Shown piece by piece: positions 46,180 to 57,694 of a DNA stretch of 64,000 nucleotides. Each line of letters begins with the position of its first letter. Position 1 is the first letter of the stretch. The DNA comes from Symbiodinium sp. CCMP2592. Lineage: Eukaryota; Sar; Dinophyceae; Suessiales; Symbiodiniaceae. The position numbers and the translations under genes are program-made. The stretch spans positions 310,001 to 374,000 of the forward strand of contig CAJNDT010006156.1 of the NCBI GenBank assembly GCA_905221615.1, given 5' to 3'. The notes beneath the pieces are model-generated. The model was not told the DNA's origin. It worked only from the letters and a program-made list of their open reading frames with translations, and ran no database searches.

Positions 46180-46450
46180 GACTTCGGGTTTAGGGTTTAG
46201 TGCCTTAGGGCTTGGGGTTTAGGGTTTATAGGGTTGAGGGTTTAGGGCTCATCATCAAAAAAGGCGAGATTAAGGCGTAGCATAAAAAGGAGGAATTGTG
46301 GTTTAGGGTTTATGCTCAGAAAGGGGGGTTAGGGTTAAGGGTTTAGTGCTCAAAGAAGGATGGATTAGGGTTTAGGGCTCGGTTTATGCTCAAGCAGGCG
46401 GGATCAGAGTTTCGGCATAAGGGTTGAGGGATTAGCGTGTAGGGTTTGCG
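46180..46450 (+). repeat. Dispersed TTTAGGG-rich segment
   Basis: At least ten degenerate GGGTTTAGGG words interrupted by similar AGAAAGG/GGCTCA spacers (for example AGGGCTCATCATC, TATGCTCAGAAAGG, GTGCTCAAAGAAGG). The repeated GCTCA-AAGG spacer suggests an amplified composite unit. Confidence 0.65.
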
Positions 46451-48112
46451 GCCACGAGTGCAGTAGCTCGGAGATACAGGCGGGCATGTGCAACTCTGCG
46501 CAAAAAAAGGGAGTGATGTTTTTGGCGCTGAAAAGGGGGAGGGGGGCATAGGATTTGAAGTTCAGCGGGGCGTTACAAGGACAAGGGGCTTAGTTTCGGG
46601 GTTTCTGGGTTGTGTCAAGGATTTAAAAAAGGGAAGACTACATGATTAAATGTCTCGGTGCCTAACAAGGTGTAGGGGTTTGGGCGTTGCGGCAGGTTTG
46701 GGGCGTCTAGGGTTTGAGGTTTCGAAGGGTGCAGAACTTCTAAAGTTAACCAAGGGTGCAGAAGTCAGGGTGTAGGGCTTGTGGGTAAACCGGGCTCAGG
46801 GTGTTCCAAGGTGTTTAGCATTTGTGGTACGAAGACGCGTTTGTCGTGGTGCTGTCGGCTTAGGGGTGAGCTCCCCTAGATTTCGGTGTTTTGTAGATTA
46901 CGAAAGTCGCCTTAGGAATTATTGTTTAGTTTTTGTTCATATAAAACCCACGAGAATATTACACATATTATTTCCATTATGGCTGTAAGCGGGGTATAGA
47001 TTAGTGCTATCGGCTTCACGGGCTTTCGCAGGCAATCCTTCTGTCGTTTATTGTCGTTTCGCATGTTTAGACGTTACAGAGTTTATAAAATAATTCGCAG
47101 CGTTCAGAGGGAGTTTCAGAGTTTGTACGGATTGCCGTGGGAAGTTTAAGAACGGCTCCACCGACAAGTTTAAGTGGGCCAGGTGAGGGCTTTACTGTGA
47201 TTGCATCTGGAGCCATGGGAACTGACAAGGGGTTGTCAGGGGTTGCAAGGATGTTAACAGGGTTTCTTAGGCTTTTTGGTTTTGTATGGAGGGTTGTGTG
47301 GGTTTCTTTCGCGTTGGGGTGTACGTTTGAGGGTGACTGTAGGCGTTAAAGACTCCTTACCGAAACTGTTTTGAATTTGTGGGTTCCTTATGATACTTCG
47401 AATAATATACCCCAACAACCTATGCTATGTTGAGGCCCCGGTTTTTTTGTCGTTGGCGGTTGAGTGGTGCGGCCTTTGGTTGGGGGTCAAGGTTTCAGGG
47501 CTTTATGGAGAGGTTGCACTAAGGTATAGGCTTTAATTAGGGCAGAATGCAACCAGAGTGTTTCAATAATGGGGTTCTCCAACCAGGGCCATTAGCAACG
47601 AGGCATCCTCTATGGGCTAGTTTGGAGGTTTGGACTGGAAAGAAGCACGGTATAGGCGACATGTGTTCCGAGCGCATTGCATGGAGATACTTCTTCCCTC
47701 GGACACGCACGCACCATGTTAAGACATGCAACGCTGACCCAGATTCATGCGCTTTGAGTCAGCGTGCTTTGTGTGTTCATCGGCCGCAGAAGGGGCATGA
47801 CAATACGTCCGAAGTCCAACCAGAGAGTTGTCGTCCCATACCGAGCATTTAATGGAGGGGCTTGGATAGATATCATGCGTGTGCTTCGACGTATCCACAA
47901 ATTTGATCTACAAGCTATATAAATAAGTCTTTGAAATCGGGTTAAAACCCTTCCGGAGACCTCGACATTCCCCACAAGACCAGCAGGAACCCATTAAACC
48001 CATAAAACCCTACGGGCCTTACGATGTCAACCTTACCCAGAGTGAGTTGCTATCCTAAGCCCTACACCCCTAAACCACAAAAACTCTAGACCCTGAGTCC
48101 GAGTTGCAAGTG
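46451..48112. other. No gene seen
   Basis: GGGTTT-rich DNA to about 47340, then mixed sequence; CCCTAAA-like words at 47985-48100. Confidence 0.45.
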
Positions 48113-48221
48113 CTAGGGGCCCAAAAAGCACATAAGCATAAGTATTTTATTGGATTATAAGGGGGCTTATATGGAACATCCCTATACTAATTGTTGCTTA
48201 TGTGCTTTTTTGGGGGCCTAG
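48113..48221. mobile_element. Hairpin element J (109 bp, CTAG ends)
   Basis: Left CTAGGGGCCCAAAAAGCACA then TAAGCA; right TGCTTATGTGCTTTTTTGGG then GGCCTAG. Nearly perfect 26-bp inverted repeats and an AT-rich centre. The CTAG ends are shared with element C. Confidence 0.78.
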
Positions 48222-49290
48222 AGTGTTTAAACCCCGAAACCGTTAAACCCTAAGCCTTCTTTGAGTGGATTTGTCAGTGCAGGCACCGAGGCCTTCCTCG
48301 GAGACGCATTGGTTTGCCGTCTACCGGCCCACCAGCCGCGCCTTGTTTAAGTGTTTAAGGGGGCTAGGGTTTGGGGGTGTAGTTTGTTGGGGTTTAGCTA
48401 GGTCTTTAAGGGTTTAAGGTTGAGTTAGAGCTCATCGAAATGAGGCTTAGGTTTTAAGGGTGTCATATATATATATATATAGCCACTGTCTTGCGGCTTT
48501 AGCGCTTTAAGGGTTTTCGGATCTTGGTTTTGATGTCCGACACCCAGCGCTGTCTTGGTTGGTATCCCTAGTCACCTGGTCTTGCTGTTTTGCCCCTCCG
48601 TACGGTCCACGCAGTATGGATTTTGTTTCATGATGACGAATATTGCAACGGGGACAAGCTTACGACATGGGGCTAATATTGGGCAATATCGGGGGTTCTG
48701 AAGACGGACCATGGTTTGTTTCGTAGTGGCTTGAGGATTGCTCGGGGAAAGCTTTGAAGCCCTCTGCCGCACCACTGTAGGGAATGACAATGGTTGTACC
48801 TGCAAACAGTTTTCTGGTAAGCCACTCCTTGCTGAGGCGATGCTCTCGCAAAGATGCTCAACCAAACTGCTGTCGGAAAGGGGCTCAATGTGTGTCTCGG
48901 CTGAAGATTTGGGCCCCTACTGGCCTCTTGTGCCAAAGAATTGGGTAGAATCCGAAGACCTAAGCTCAAGAAGCCACTGCCTCAAGCTGCCATGCCACCC
49001 GGGCTTCCCGAAGCCTGAACATCAAATCAGCTTCGGGAGCACAATTCTTCAATAAGTCCTAGTTTTTGCAGGCCCCGCATCCCTCTATCCCGCCGGAAAA
49101 CCCTAACATCCAAACCCTAAACTCCGAACCCTAAGCAAAATGACCCCAACATCTAGACCCTAAACTCGGAAGCCTAAGCCCTAAACCCGGAACCCTCAGC
49201 AAAATGGTGCAAGGAAGGGCAAGTCAGCGAAGAGGAACCGCTTGTCTGGCTTTGTTCCGCCTCTTGGGCAAATAGAAGTTGGTGCTGTCG

Positions 49291-49360
49291 TATAGGGGCT
49301 TAATTAATTAGCTCTACTATTTTGGGGCTTCCTTGTTATGGTTATAGTGTAATAGGGCTT
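49291..49360 (+). mobile_element. Family B fragment, left half
   Basis: TATAGGGGCTTAATTAATTA, CTACTATTTTGGGGCTTCCT and TATAGTGTAATAGGGCTTTC match the left two thirds of family B; the right end is absent. It lies 180 bp upstream of family A copy 4. Confidence 0.55.
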
Positions 49361-49533
49361 TCGGATTCTGGCTTTAAGACCCTTACTGTTATTTTCCTAG
49401 TACCCTTTGGTACCCTTTTCGTGCCCTTCCATGGTTTAGGGTTGCAGGCTTTGCCGGCTTCAGAAAGCTGAGGCCTCCGGAGTTGCAGGCCATTGGGCCC
49501 TAAATAAACCCCCAATGTTTTGGGATTAGGGTT

Positions 49534-49627
49534 TACCCAAAGACCCCAAAGTAGTTCCTTTTTGGGGTTCATATATAGAATCCTATAAGGTAATCCCAAG
49601 AAGGAACTACTTTGGGGCCTCTGGGTA
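49534..49627 (+). mobile_element. Family A MITE-like element, copy 4 (covarying arms)
   Basis: Ends TACCCAAAGACCCCAAAGTA and GGGGCCTCTGGGTA, centre GTTCATATATAGAATCCTAT. Compared with other copies the arm core CTCCATAG reads CCCCAAAG on the left and its exact complement on the right, so both arms changed together. TA at both ends. Confidence 0.85.
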
Positions 49628-50101
49628 GGTGTTCGGGCTTTGTAGCTTCTTACCTGTCGCAAATTCCCGACACCCTGAAGCTCAGACTTTAAACCTCGAG
49701 TCCTCATCCCGTGACATCAACCATGACCGGCGTCTCCCCGACACTGTCTGGCTCACAGAGCAGAAATTGACATGGGATTTGGGATCCTCGCTTCGGAAAA
49801 TACGAAGAACGCCAGCATACCGCAGAGTCGTGACGCCATACATCTACTGATCTCCAAGAGCCTGGGCGCACTACTGCCACAATTCCAGGCGGAGATGGAC
49901 CCCTGAGGAGTTGTCGTGACATGCGGTTTTATGCCTTTGGGCACAGAAGCCCAAGCCCATGATGCCAGATGCCAGCATGATGGTCAGGTTTCTGCAAATC
50001 CATGACAACGCAGACAAGAACAAGATCGAAAATCCGCCTCCAGATGCCTTCGTCGCTTGGCCCAGCAGTACACAGTAGGTTGCTCTGCCTGCTTCTCAAT
50101 T

Positions 50102-50105
50102 GAGA

Positions 50106-50152
<47 letters not shown>
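50102..50152 (+). repeat. GA dinucleotide array
   Basis: About 24 GA units. Confidence 0.95.
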
Positions 50153-50153
<1 letters not shown>

Positions 50154-50640
50154 CAGAGGGTTTTTGTTGCGAGCACATTTTCGACTGGCGTGGCCATGAC
50201 AACGCCTCGCCAGTCATGTTGGGACGTGCGGAGCAGTCAGGAGTCACCTGCAGCGTTTTCTTTACATCTGGCTCGGGTTTCGGGCGCAGGGCTGAGCCCA
50301 ACGACGACGCAACCGCATCGTCTATGCTCGAAATCGTCTACTCCCCCCTCCGGCGTAGGGTTTCATCATGTGCCCAGGTTCAATACAAAAGGAACACTTA
50401 ACGCACCTATGTGCCCGTAGTAATTACCGTGGTCGGGTCGAGAGTGAAGTCCACAAGCCTCTGTGGCTTTTGTTTCTCTGTGTCTCCTTAAAGCGGGTTG
50501 GAGGCCGTTCAGGACCTTCGGCATTGCTTTGTCGTCAGAGGCCTTCGTTTCGTTGTTGCATCCAAACGACCTCTCAGCTAACTTTTGTGCCTGTGTCTTT
50601 TTACTTCAACCCCAGCTTGAGTCTTCGTGTCCGAAAAGAC

Positions 50641-50928
50641 AAACGAGTGCGCACGTTGGGGTCAGCGTTTCTGGCTGCTGGGCGCAACTATGGGCCAAAA
50701 AAAGCAGTTTCCGAGGTGACGATCTACTTCGACACGAAGCAAGACCGAGAGATCGCCTTGCAGGAGATGCGGGATGCTGCTGCCATCGGCGGCACGTGGA
50801 CAGGTCCGCCATGTCAGAACCGGGAACTAACACTCCTAGACCATGCATCCTTGGCTGTCGCTGTCCGCGTGGGGAGTTCGAAGCTCAGAGCCTTCCGGGT
50901 GGCAGAGGGTCCGAATTTCTACCGCTGA
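50641..50928 (+). CDS. Unrecognised protein-like open segment (possible terminal exon)
   Basis: The frame ending at TGA 50926-50928 contains VSEVTIYFDTKQDREIALQE followed by MRDAAAIGGTWTG and VGSSKLRAFRVAEGPNFYR, with a balanced amino-acid composition and GC-rich third positions unlike the surrounding DNA. I see no known motif. The frame is open from about 50368, but the upstream part looks non-coding. Confidence 0.22.
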   Translation, partial: KRVRTLGSAFLAAGRNYGPKKAVSEVTIYFDTKQDREIALQEMRDAAAIGGTWTGPPCQNRELTLLDHASLAVAVRVGSSKLRAFRVAEGPNFYR

Positions 50929-52740
50929 GCCTGCTACGATCACACACGGAGTTACGAAATACTTCTGTATCTGCAGTCTTCTACCACTAGTTGTGCTTGT
51001 CGGCTCTTGCCAGAAACAGTAGGAACATGACTTGGCATTTCTGCTTGGTATTACTATTTGTACCAGAGGGAATCTGTTGAGTTTCGTTTTGCTACTGTTC
51101 GTCTTGCCGTCTCTGCTGTGGCATCATTATTGTCGTCACTTTGCCGAGCATTGCCCGATCAAGCCCAAATTTGGGCTTCAGGCTCTGCAGGGGCGGAGAT
51201 GGGCGGAGTGGGCTTAGGTCATTTATCGATTTAGGGTCCAGGGTTGCATGACGCGTGCATAGACCCAGCGGTAAAACGGGTGGGCACGGGGCTTTCTTGC
51301 TCAAGTATCCGTAAAAGAGTTGTCACGATCACAAGATGACTGTGGCAAGTGCGATGCCAGCACGAATAGTATGCAGTCGCATCGGCACTGGTGTGGTGGC
51401 AGTGGTAGTTGTGGTGGTGCTGGTGGTGCCGGTGGTGGTGGTGGTGGTCGTACGGACAACCATGGCAATGGCAGCGAGAAGAACACAGTCGCAGCAGACA
51501 GCAACAAGAGCAGCCATCCCCCTCATTATATACAGTTACTCCATTCGCCCGACACCTAGCCTTGACCAGAGTATGACTAGTCACACCCAGCTTATGTAGC
51601 TGGGCCGCAGCAAGCAAGGGAGAAGCGCATGTCTCGCCGGTGTCGGAAGTCATTCCTCACAGGTGTCGCTTGCAACCCGTCCTGATACCACAACCCTAGG
51701 CTCGTAAGGCTTTTTTTGTGCACAATTCCAACCCTGTCAAGTTTGAATCCGAAATCCATGTCATACTTCACGTTCAGATTTGATGCTACCGTGTGGGTTT
51801 TGGCAGACAGGCGGCGACCGAGACCATGCCATTACCCTGGACGATAGCTACCCAGGCCTCTGCAAGATATGGTTCAAGCTGTGCTGAGAAGAATCTTTAG
51901 TGTCGAGCTCAGGTCAGGCCGAATAAGAGGGCTTCGCCGTTACGCTGGACGATGGAACTCACGTCGAAAGTAGCTAGAATCAGGGTTTGGAGATAGCAGC
52001 AGGAAGCCACGGCTGAGATCCAACACCATTCTGTGGCGGCAAACTCGATGCCAAACTGACTCCAGTGCTAGCTGGACACACTGAGTGAGAATGGTTGAGT
52101 TTAGAAATGGACACAGCGCAGCTTGGCTTTCCGAGTGACGACCACCAGCCATACTTGTGCAGACTCAGTCCTCGTCCATACTGGGTCCATCTTACTCCAT
52201 GAGTGCTGGCAAGACAACATCTCGCGGAAGGCCCTTTGAATGAGGCTCTGGGCATCATTGATGCAAGCCTACTATAAGGACACACCCGAAACGTTGCGAA
52301 TCGGATTCGTTCTGTACTGATGCTCCTGCTGACCTCGCTTGTCTCCCCGATTGTGGGTGGGATCTCATGATTCTTGTTTCTTAAGAAACCTCCAGCAGCC
52401 AACTTTTCCCCAGATGCTTTTGGGGCACGTGTGCCAGAGACGCTCATGCGCATGGTCTACATCGACAAGCAGGATCTTCCTGGCTTCGGGTGTTACGGAT
52501 GCATGAGTTTCAGGTGTGCATAGATCAATACCTGACAACCGGAAACCACAACCCTAGACCCTAAACCAAAATATCCTAAACCCTAAACCGTTTCACTTCG
52601 AACCGGACAGAGGAACACAACACCGAAGAACTTCATAAACTCTGACTCCGAAGCCTTATGTCACTACAAGCCCGAAATACACCCGAAGAGCCCCTATAAA
52701 GCTTAAACCCTCAACCTTTTTTAAGGGACGTCCATAAGTC
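50929..52740. other. No supported gene
   Basis: Includes a GGTGGT run at 51395-51455. A 157-codon minus-strand frame at 51980-52453 is the longest here but has no motif I know. Telomere words at 52550-52590. Confidence 0.4.
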
Positions 52741-52945
<205 letters not shown>

Positions 52946-54239
52946 ACGTATATGTATATATAGAAACACCAAAACACGAGTCAAACCCGAGAGCCCCGTC
53001 CTGCCTTGCCTCAAAACACCACGTCAACAGTCAATCCCGAAAGCCCTTCAAGAGCAAGCATATGCAGCCGTGCACACCATATACAAGCCCTAAGTGCTCC
53101 TAAAACCACCAAAAATTCGTCAAAATCCTGCAAAAGCAATACAGTATCTCTGGCAGGACATTCAGTTCCAAGCAGGCTGGGAGACGGGGCGCCATTCGGA
53201 ACCGGCGTTTATGGACATGAGCCACGGCCGTACATGGTGTGAGAGGATGTCGCTGTAGGGGTTACGGTCGTCCCAGCTGGTGTGTCGAGACCGGGTGCGA
53301 AAAGGGGCTTTCTGATTGATAAGGCGTGAATAATGCGACACTTGTTTTCTTAGTAGAAAGAGTATCCGCAATATTAGGGTGCCATATTTAGGAGCCCTTT
53401 TGAAGGCCCGAGTCATTTGATCCCCCGGCTTTTCGGGGATTTCGGCATCTTAGTTTTGGTGTCGTCGTTGTGCGCAGGCACCTGCACCGGTCGTGTGAGG
53501 TTGTGCTGTGTGTGTCACCTTCCGACAGCGTAGAGTCCGAGAGGCAGGATAGTATCAAGGGCTGTCGGGTCTTAAGGTTTAGAGCGTTATAGGTTTAGGG
53601 TTCAGGGTGCTCCACTGCTTCACGGCGTAGACTGCAGTGATTTGTTCTGCTCCTGTCCGGTTTACGATGATCTGCTGAGAACAAGGACGCTATGGTTAGT
53701 TCTTTGTAAGGCTTTCCTTCTTTGTTTGGCCGAGGTAGGAATTCAGAATTGCCAGGCGTTCTTGTTATGCGAGAGCCTCACACAACAACAGCGTATCCTC
53801 AGACGGACACGTTAAAAGCAAAATCTTTAACTTACAGAATTACAGACAGGACCCGAACGCCCCCATTCCAGGAATCGCAGTGTAGCATGCTGTGCCTCAT
53901 GCTTGGAACACGTTGCCCACGCCCCAAGCAGATCGCAAGGAATTTGCATGCTGTCCGCGATGAGAAAAGCAATCCTCGAGCCACTTTGCACCACTTAGGC
54001 GTGCTGGGCTGCACCCTCTACCCTAAACCCCCAACGGCCCAAGCCACAAACCCTACACCCTGAACCCCCGCACCGTTTGGTCTGATTCGGTCTGGAAGGA
54101 ATCGATCCCACATCAGCTTCGGGAGTGCTCGCATTTGTCGGGACTGAGCAAGGTTGCCAGTCAGGGGGTGAGGTGGTTAGGTGTTGAATCCCTTTCAGCT
54201 GCAGTCCCGACTGCCTCAGCCAGACTGGCTTTACGACTT

Positions 54240-54386
54240 CGGATAACGCAGGAGGAAAAGGGGCGACAAAAAGGGGAGAAGCCCTGCACCGAGGTGGTGC
54301 TCTATCAGTACGATGCAACGAACCCAATGAATCCCCACGGCCTTCTCATTGCCTATGCCGAGGACCAAATGCCGATGTCTTCGGTG
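54240..54386 (+). CDS. Unrecognised protein-like open segment (possible exon)
   Basis: Reads RITQEEKGRQKGEKPCTEV then VLYQYDATNPMNPHGLLIAY and AEDQMPMS. The composition and codon use look coding, and the segment lies between telomere-like DNA (about 54010-54070) and an AT-rich repeat zone (54600 on). No family recognised; exon limits not defined. Confidence 0.22.
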
Positions 54387-54612
54387 ATTGCTCGTTTTCC
54401 GTCTTTTGGTAGGGTTCTGGGGGGTAATATGGTACCCTAAGCAGTAAGATCCTTATCATAAGGACCCCAAGATACGGTACCGGAGTTTGGGATTTTGGGG
54501 ATCTTCCGAGTCTGCGGTTGGAGGTGGCTCGGAGCGGCAGCTCCCAGAGCTTCAACGTTGGAGCTGCCTGCTCCGGTCGTACGGTTCGGGGCCACTTAAC
54601 CTCTGTAGAAAA

Positions 54613-54763
54613 AAGAGGCCTGAATGATTCCCTATCTTACTATAATTTTAGTATAATATACCCCCTCAAAGCCGTTTATACTTATTCAGGATATTACCCT
54701 TATAGACCCCTTTAAGGATCCCTTTAAAGGAACCCTACTCTAATTATTCAGGCCCCTATATTA
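54613..54763 (+). mobile_element. Family B-related element, long variant
   Basis: Left end AGAGGCCTGAATGATTCCC, right end CTAATTATTCAGGCCCCTAT then ATTA, with GTATAATATACCCCC and several TTAAAGG blocks inside. The right end is identical to family B; the interior is expanded and rearranged. Confidence 0.55.
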
Positions 54764-55406
54764 GGCCTCCGAACATCGAGAGACATCGGTCCGAGATCCG
54801 CAACGTCGGCCCAGACTAGCCGCGAAGCTCCTCTGACTCGGACTGATACTGCGCGTGACCGCGCATTGGCATGAACAGCCATGTATCAAAATTTTGAGAG
54901 ACGTCTTGAAATGTCAAGAACTCTTTACATGACTTTGTGTTTCGTTTTTTCATACGAGTACATGCATTCTGCTGGAGAAAGAGAGAGACAGGGAGAGAGA
55001 CAGAGAGAGAGTGAGAGACAGAGCTGCAGGTGCTAGTCACTCACAGCACAAAATAGAAAGAAGTACATAGAAGCATACATAGAAGTGCGTAGACGGATTG
55101 GTAGATACATAGACTGACAGAAAGAGGCCTTCTTCAGTCCTTATTATAGGAATTAAGGCCTCCTCCCCCTCCACCCTGCCCCCTTAAAAATCCCTATGAG
55201 AGCACCTCTAAGCGGAGGAGTGGACGGCTCCACACAGCAGCAAAGTGGTTCGAACCGTGAAACCGGTTGTCTCCGACTTTGACACCTTCACTGTGGGCTC
55301 TTGGGACATTTATTTCAGAGTTTCTCTGTACCTTCGGATCTTTGTTCGGGTTTCGAGATTTTGGAAAGCCTCTCTCTCGCTCTCTCGCTTTCTGTTTGTC
55401 TCTCTG

Positions 55407-55456
<50 letters not shown>

Positions 55457-57694
55457 AACTTGTACAGTGATAAAACTGTCTTCTGGTGTGGCCTCACGTT
55501 CTGCAGGCTCCACTCGCCCTCAGATGCAAGCCAACGCGTGTAGCAAAACATTCAGAACCCTCGTAGCAAGGCCTGCCAGCCCCAAACCACCAAACCCGCC
55601 ACACACCTTCCTTTGAATGATATTTACAGCATCAACAGGCCCCCAGATCGGCGAAGTCTTCAACTTCAAGCGCATCCGCCCTAAACCTCCTAGGCCCTCA
55701 AGTCCTACACCATCCTAAACCTAAAATCGATAAAGACAGCGTAAGCCATCGTAAACCCTAAATTCTGAGGCAGCAAGGGAATGCGCTATGAGCGGCTGCC
55801 ACGTGATCAGATGGAACTGGAGCTCTGGAGTTTAGATCGCACCAGGTTCGGGGGAGGGTGCCGTTGGGAAAGGGATTAGGGTTTGAGGTCTTTGAGGGTT
55901 TGGGTTGTAGGGTTTTGTAGTTGTGTCGTTTTTTGGCGATTTGATGGTTAAGGGTTGAGGGTGCTTTTTGGGAGCGGATCCTAAATCCCGTTGGTGTGGT
56001 GCTGAGGCGGTTTCGGGCTTAGGCGTGCCATGCTGACACCCCGAATGCCCAGCTCCGATTTCTAAAACGCTCTCAAACTAACCCGCAACCCCAATCCGCC
56101 CGGGCCCCTAAGCTCCGAAGACCTCCCAAACCCTAAACCCTAAACCCGAACCCCTTAAGTGCCCCCAAAGATCCGACATCCTTCCGCGCCAGGGAGATCC
56201 TAAATGAGCCGAACTCCGACTCCTGGACGTCCCGGTGGCTCAAAGCCCCGAGCTCAGAGTTGTGCAAAGGCTTGTATACGAGGTTTATAAGGTTTAGTAC
56301 AATTCAGAAAGGGGTTTGCAAGCGATTTGTTGAAGGGTTTTTTCGACTCTACGGAGGCTCTAATTGATTAGCGCGTTTTGTGGAAGGTTCATGTATAGAG
56401 GTTTTTCAGAGCGCGATGTTACATGGGCTTTTTGAGGGTCAAACAGCTTTCTGGGAAATAGGGTTGAAACAGCCTAAATGCATTCCTGGGGATTTAATTT
56501 ATGTCAAAGGTTCAAGTCGTTTGGTGCCACAAGTGTTTGAATTTTTGGGGGCTTGAGTGCTTGATGCCCTGTAGGGTTTTCGCACCGTTTAGGGCTTTTT
56601 GAGAGGTTATGGTTTGTGGGTTGTGACATGAGCAGCTTCCAAGTGCCACCCAATCCCCAAAGCCTTTTCTCCGCATTCAACCAGCAGCCTCACAAAATCT
56701 TCGGCCGTTCCCTACCTTACCCTAGAAGCCAAGTGACCTGTATAGCCGGTCTACTAGTCCCATAGACATCCCTAAACCCTAAAACTCTAAAGCCTGCACC
56801 CTAAACCTTAAAACAAAGCCCCAGAAAGCTTAGAGTGCCATAGACGTTAGGTCCAAGACACAGATCGAAGCTCCAAGTTGCCAAGCACGGAGGGACCTTA
56901 GCCGTCGTGTTCGGGCACCGCAAGCCTAGCTTGCTTGCACGGGTTTAGGGTTCATATAGGGTTTGGGGTTTACGGTTTAGCACTATACGGTTTGTATAAG
57001 GTCTTTAGAGACAGTAGCCTTCGTTCTCTTGAAAGCCTGGAACATAGCTTGTGCCTTGTGGAAAAGGATGAAGGTGGGGTGGAAGAGATGCTTTAATTCA
57101 GAGAAGTATGTCTCTCCAAACGGTCAAGGCACTTGAATCCTTGCACCCACAACCACGTCATCGTCAAACCACGTCCCTGCCAGCAGCGCAGCCCGCTCAG
57201 CGCGTATCGTTTTATCTAGCCCTCCCCTTCTGCAGGTCCTCAGCGAAGCCGCCAAGCAAGGTAGACGACCTGAAATTCCGCCGCACCTTGGTGTTTTCAG
57301 CCCAGCACAGATATGCAAGCAAGGCCTGGCGGTCGGTACCTTTGGACACATGTTGTGATGCCGTTGGACTCTGAAGCGCGAAGGAGACATCGCAGCCAGC
57401 GAGTCTGTGCAAGGATGCTTCCTGAAATTGTGCAGCAGGATTTGCTGTGAACGGCATCCCTGCTCGAAGAAAGCCCAAACGAACTTCATTTGTTTCATTT
57501 GCAGGGCATGCGTGCGGAGGCAAGTGGCTTGATTCTAGATTCTAAGCTAAGTTCGAGGCGAGCCAGGTGAGCATCAAAGGCAGCGATTATTGAAGAAGGT
57601 GCCGGTTGCAGCACGGCAGGGCTAGTCTGACAGCGAAGTACAGCGCCATGCTGATGGTCAAACCCTTTAAGATTCATGCGGAGTGTCGAAAGCA
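54764..57694. other. No gene seen
   Basis: GA and CT repeats at 54977-55458, then telomere-like DNA at 55680-56170, 56580-56620, 56760-56815 and 56940-57000. Confidence 0.45.
55370..55458 (+). repeat. CT dinucleotide array
   Basis: CTCT with CGCT and TGTCT interruptions; a complementary GAGA-rich patch is at 54977-55021. Confidence 0.92.

Noticed and set aside
51980-52453. 157-codon minus-strand frame
   Set aside because: Reasonable length but no motif, odd Ser/Pro-rich composition, and no supporting neighbours; left unassigned.
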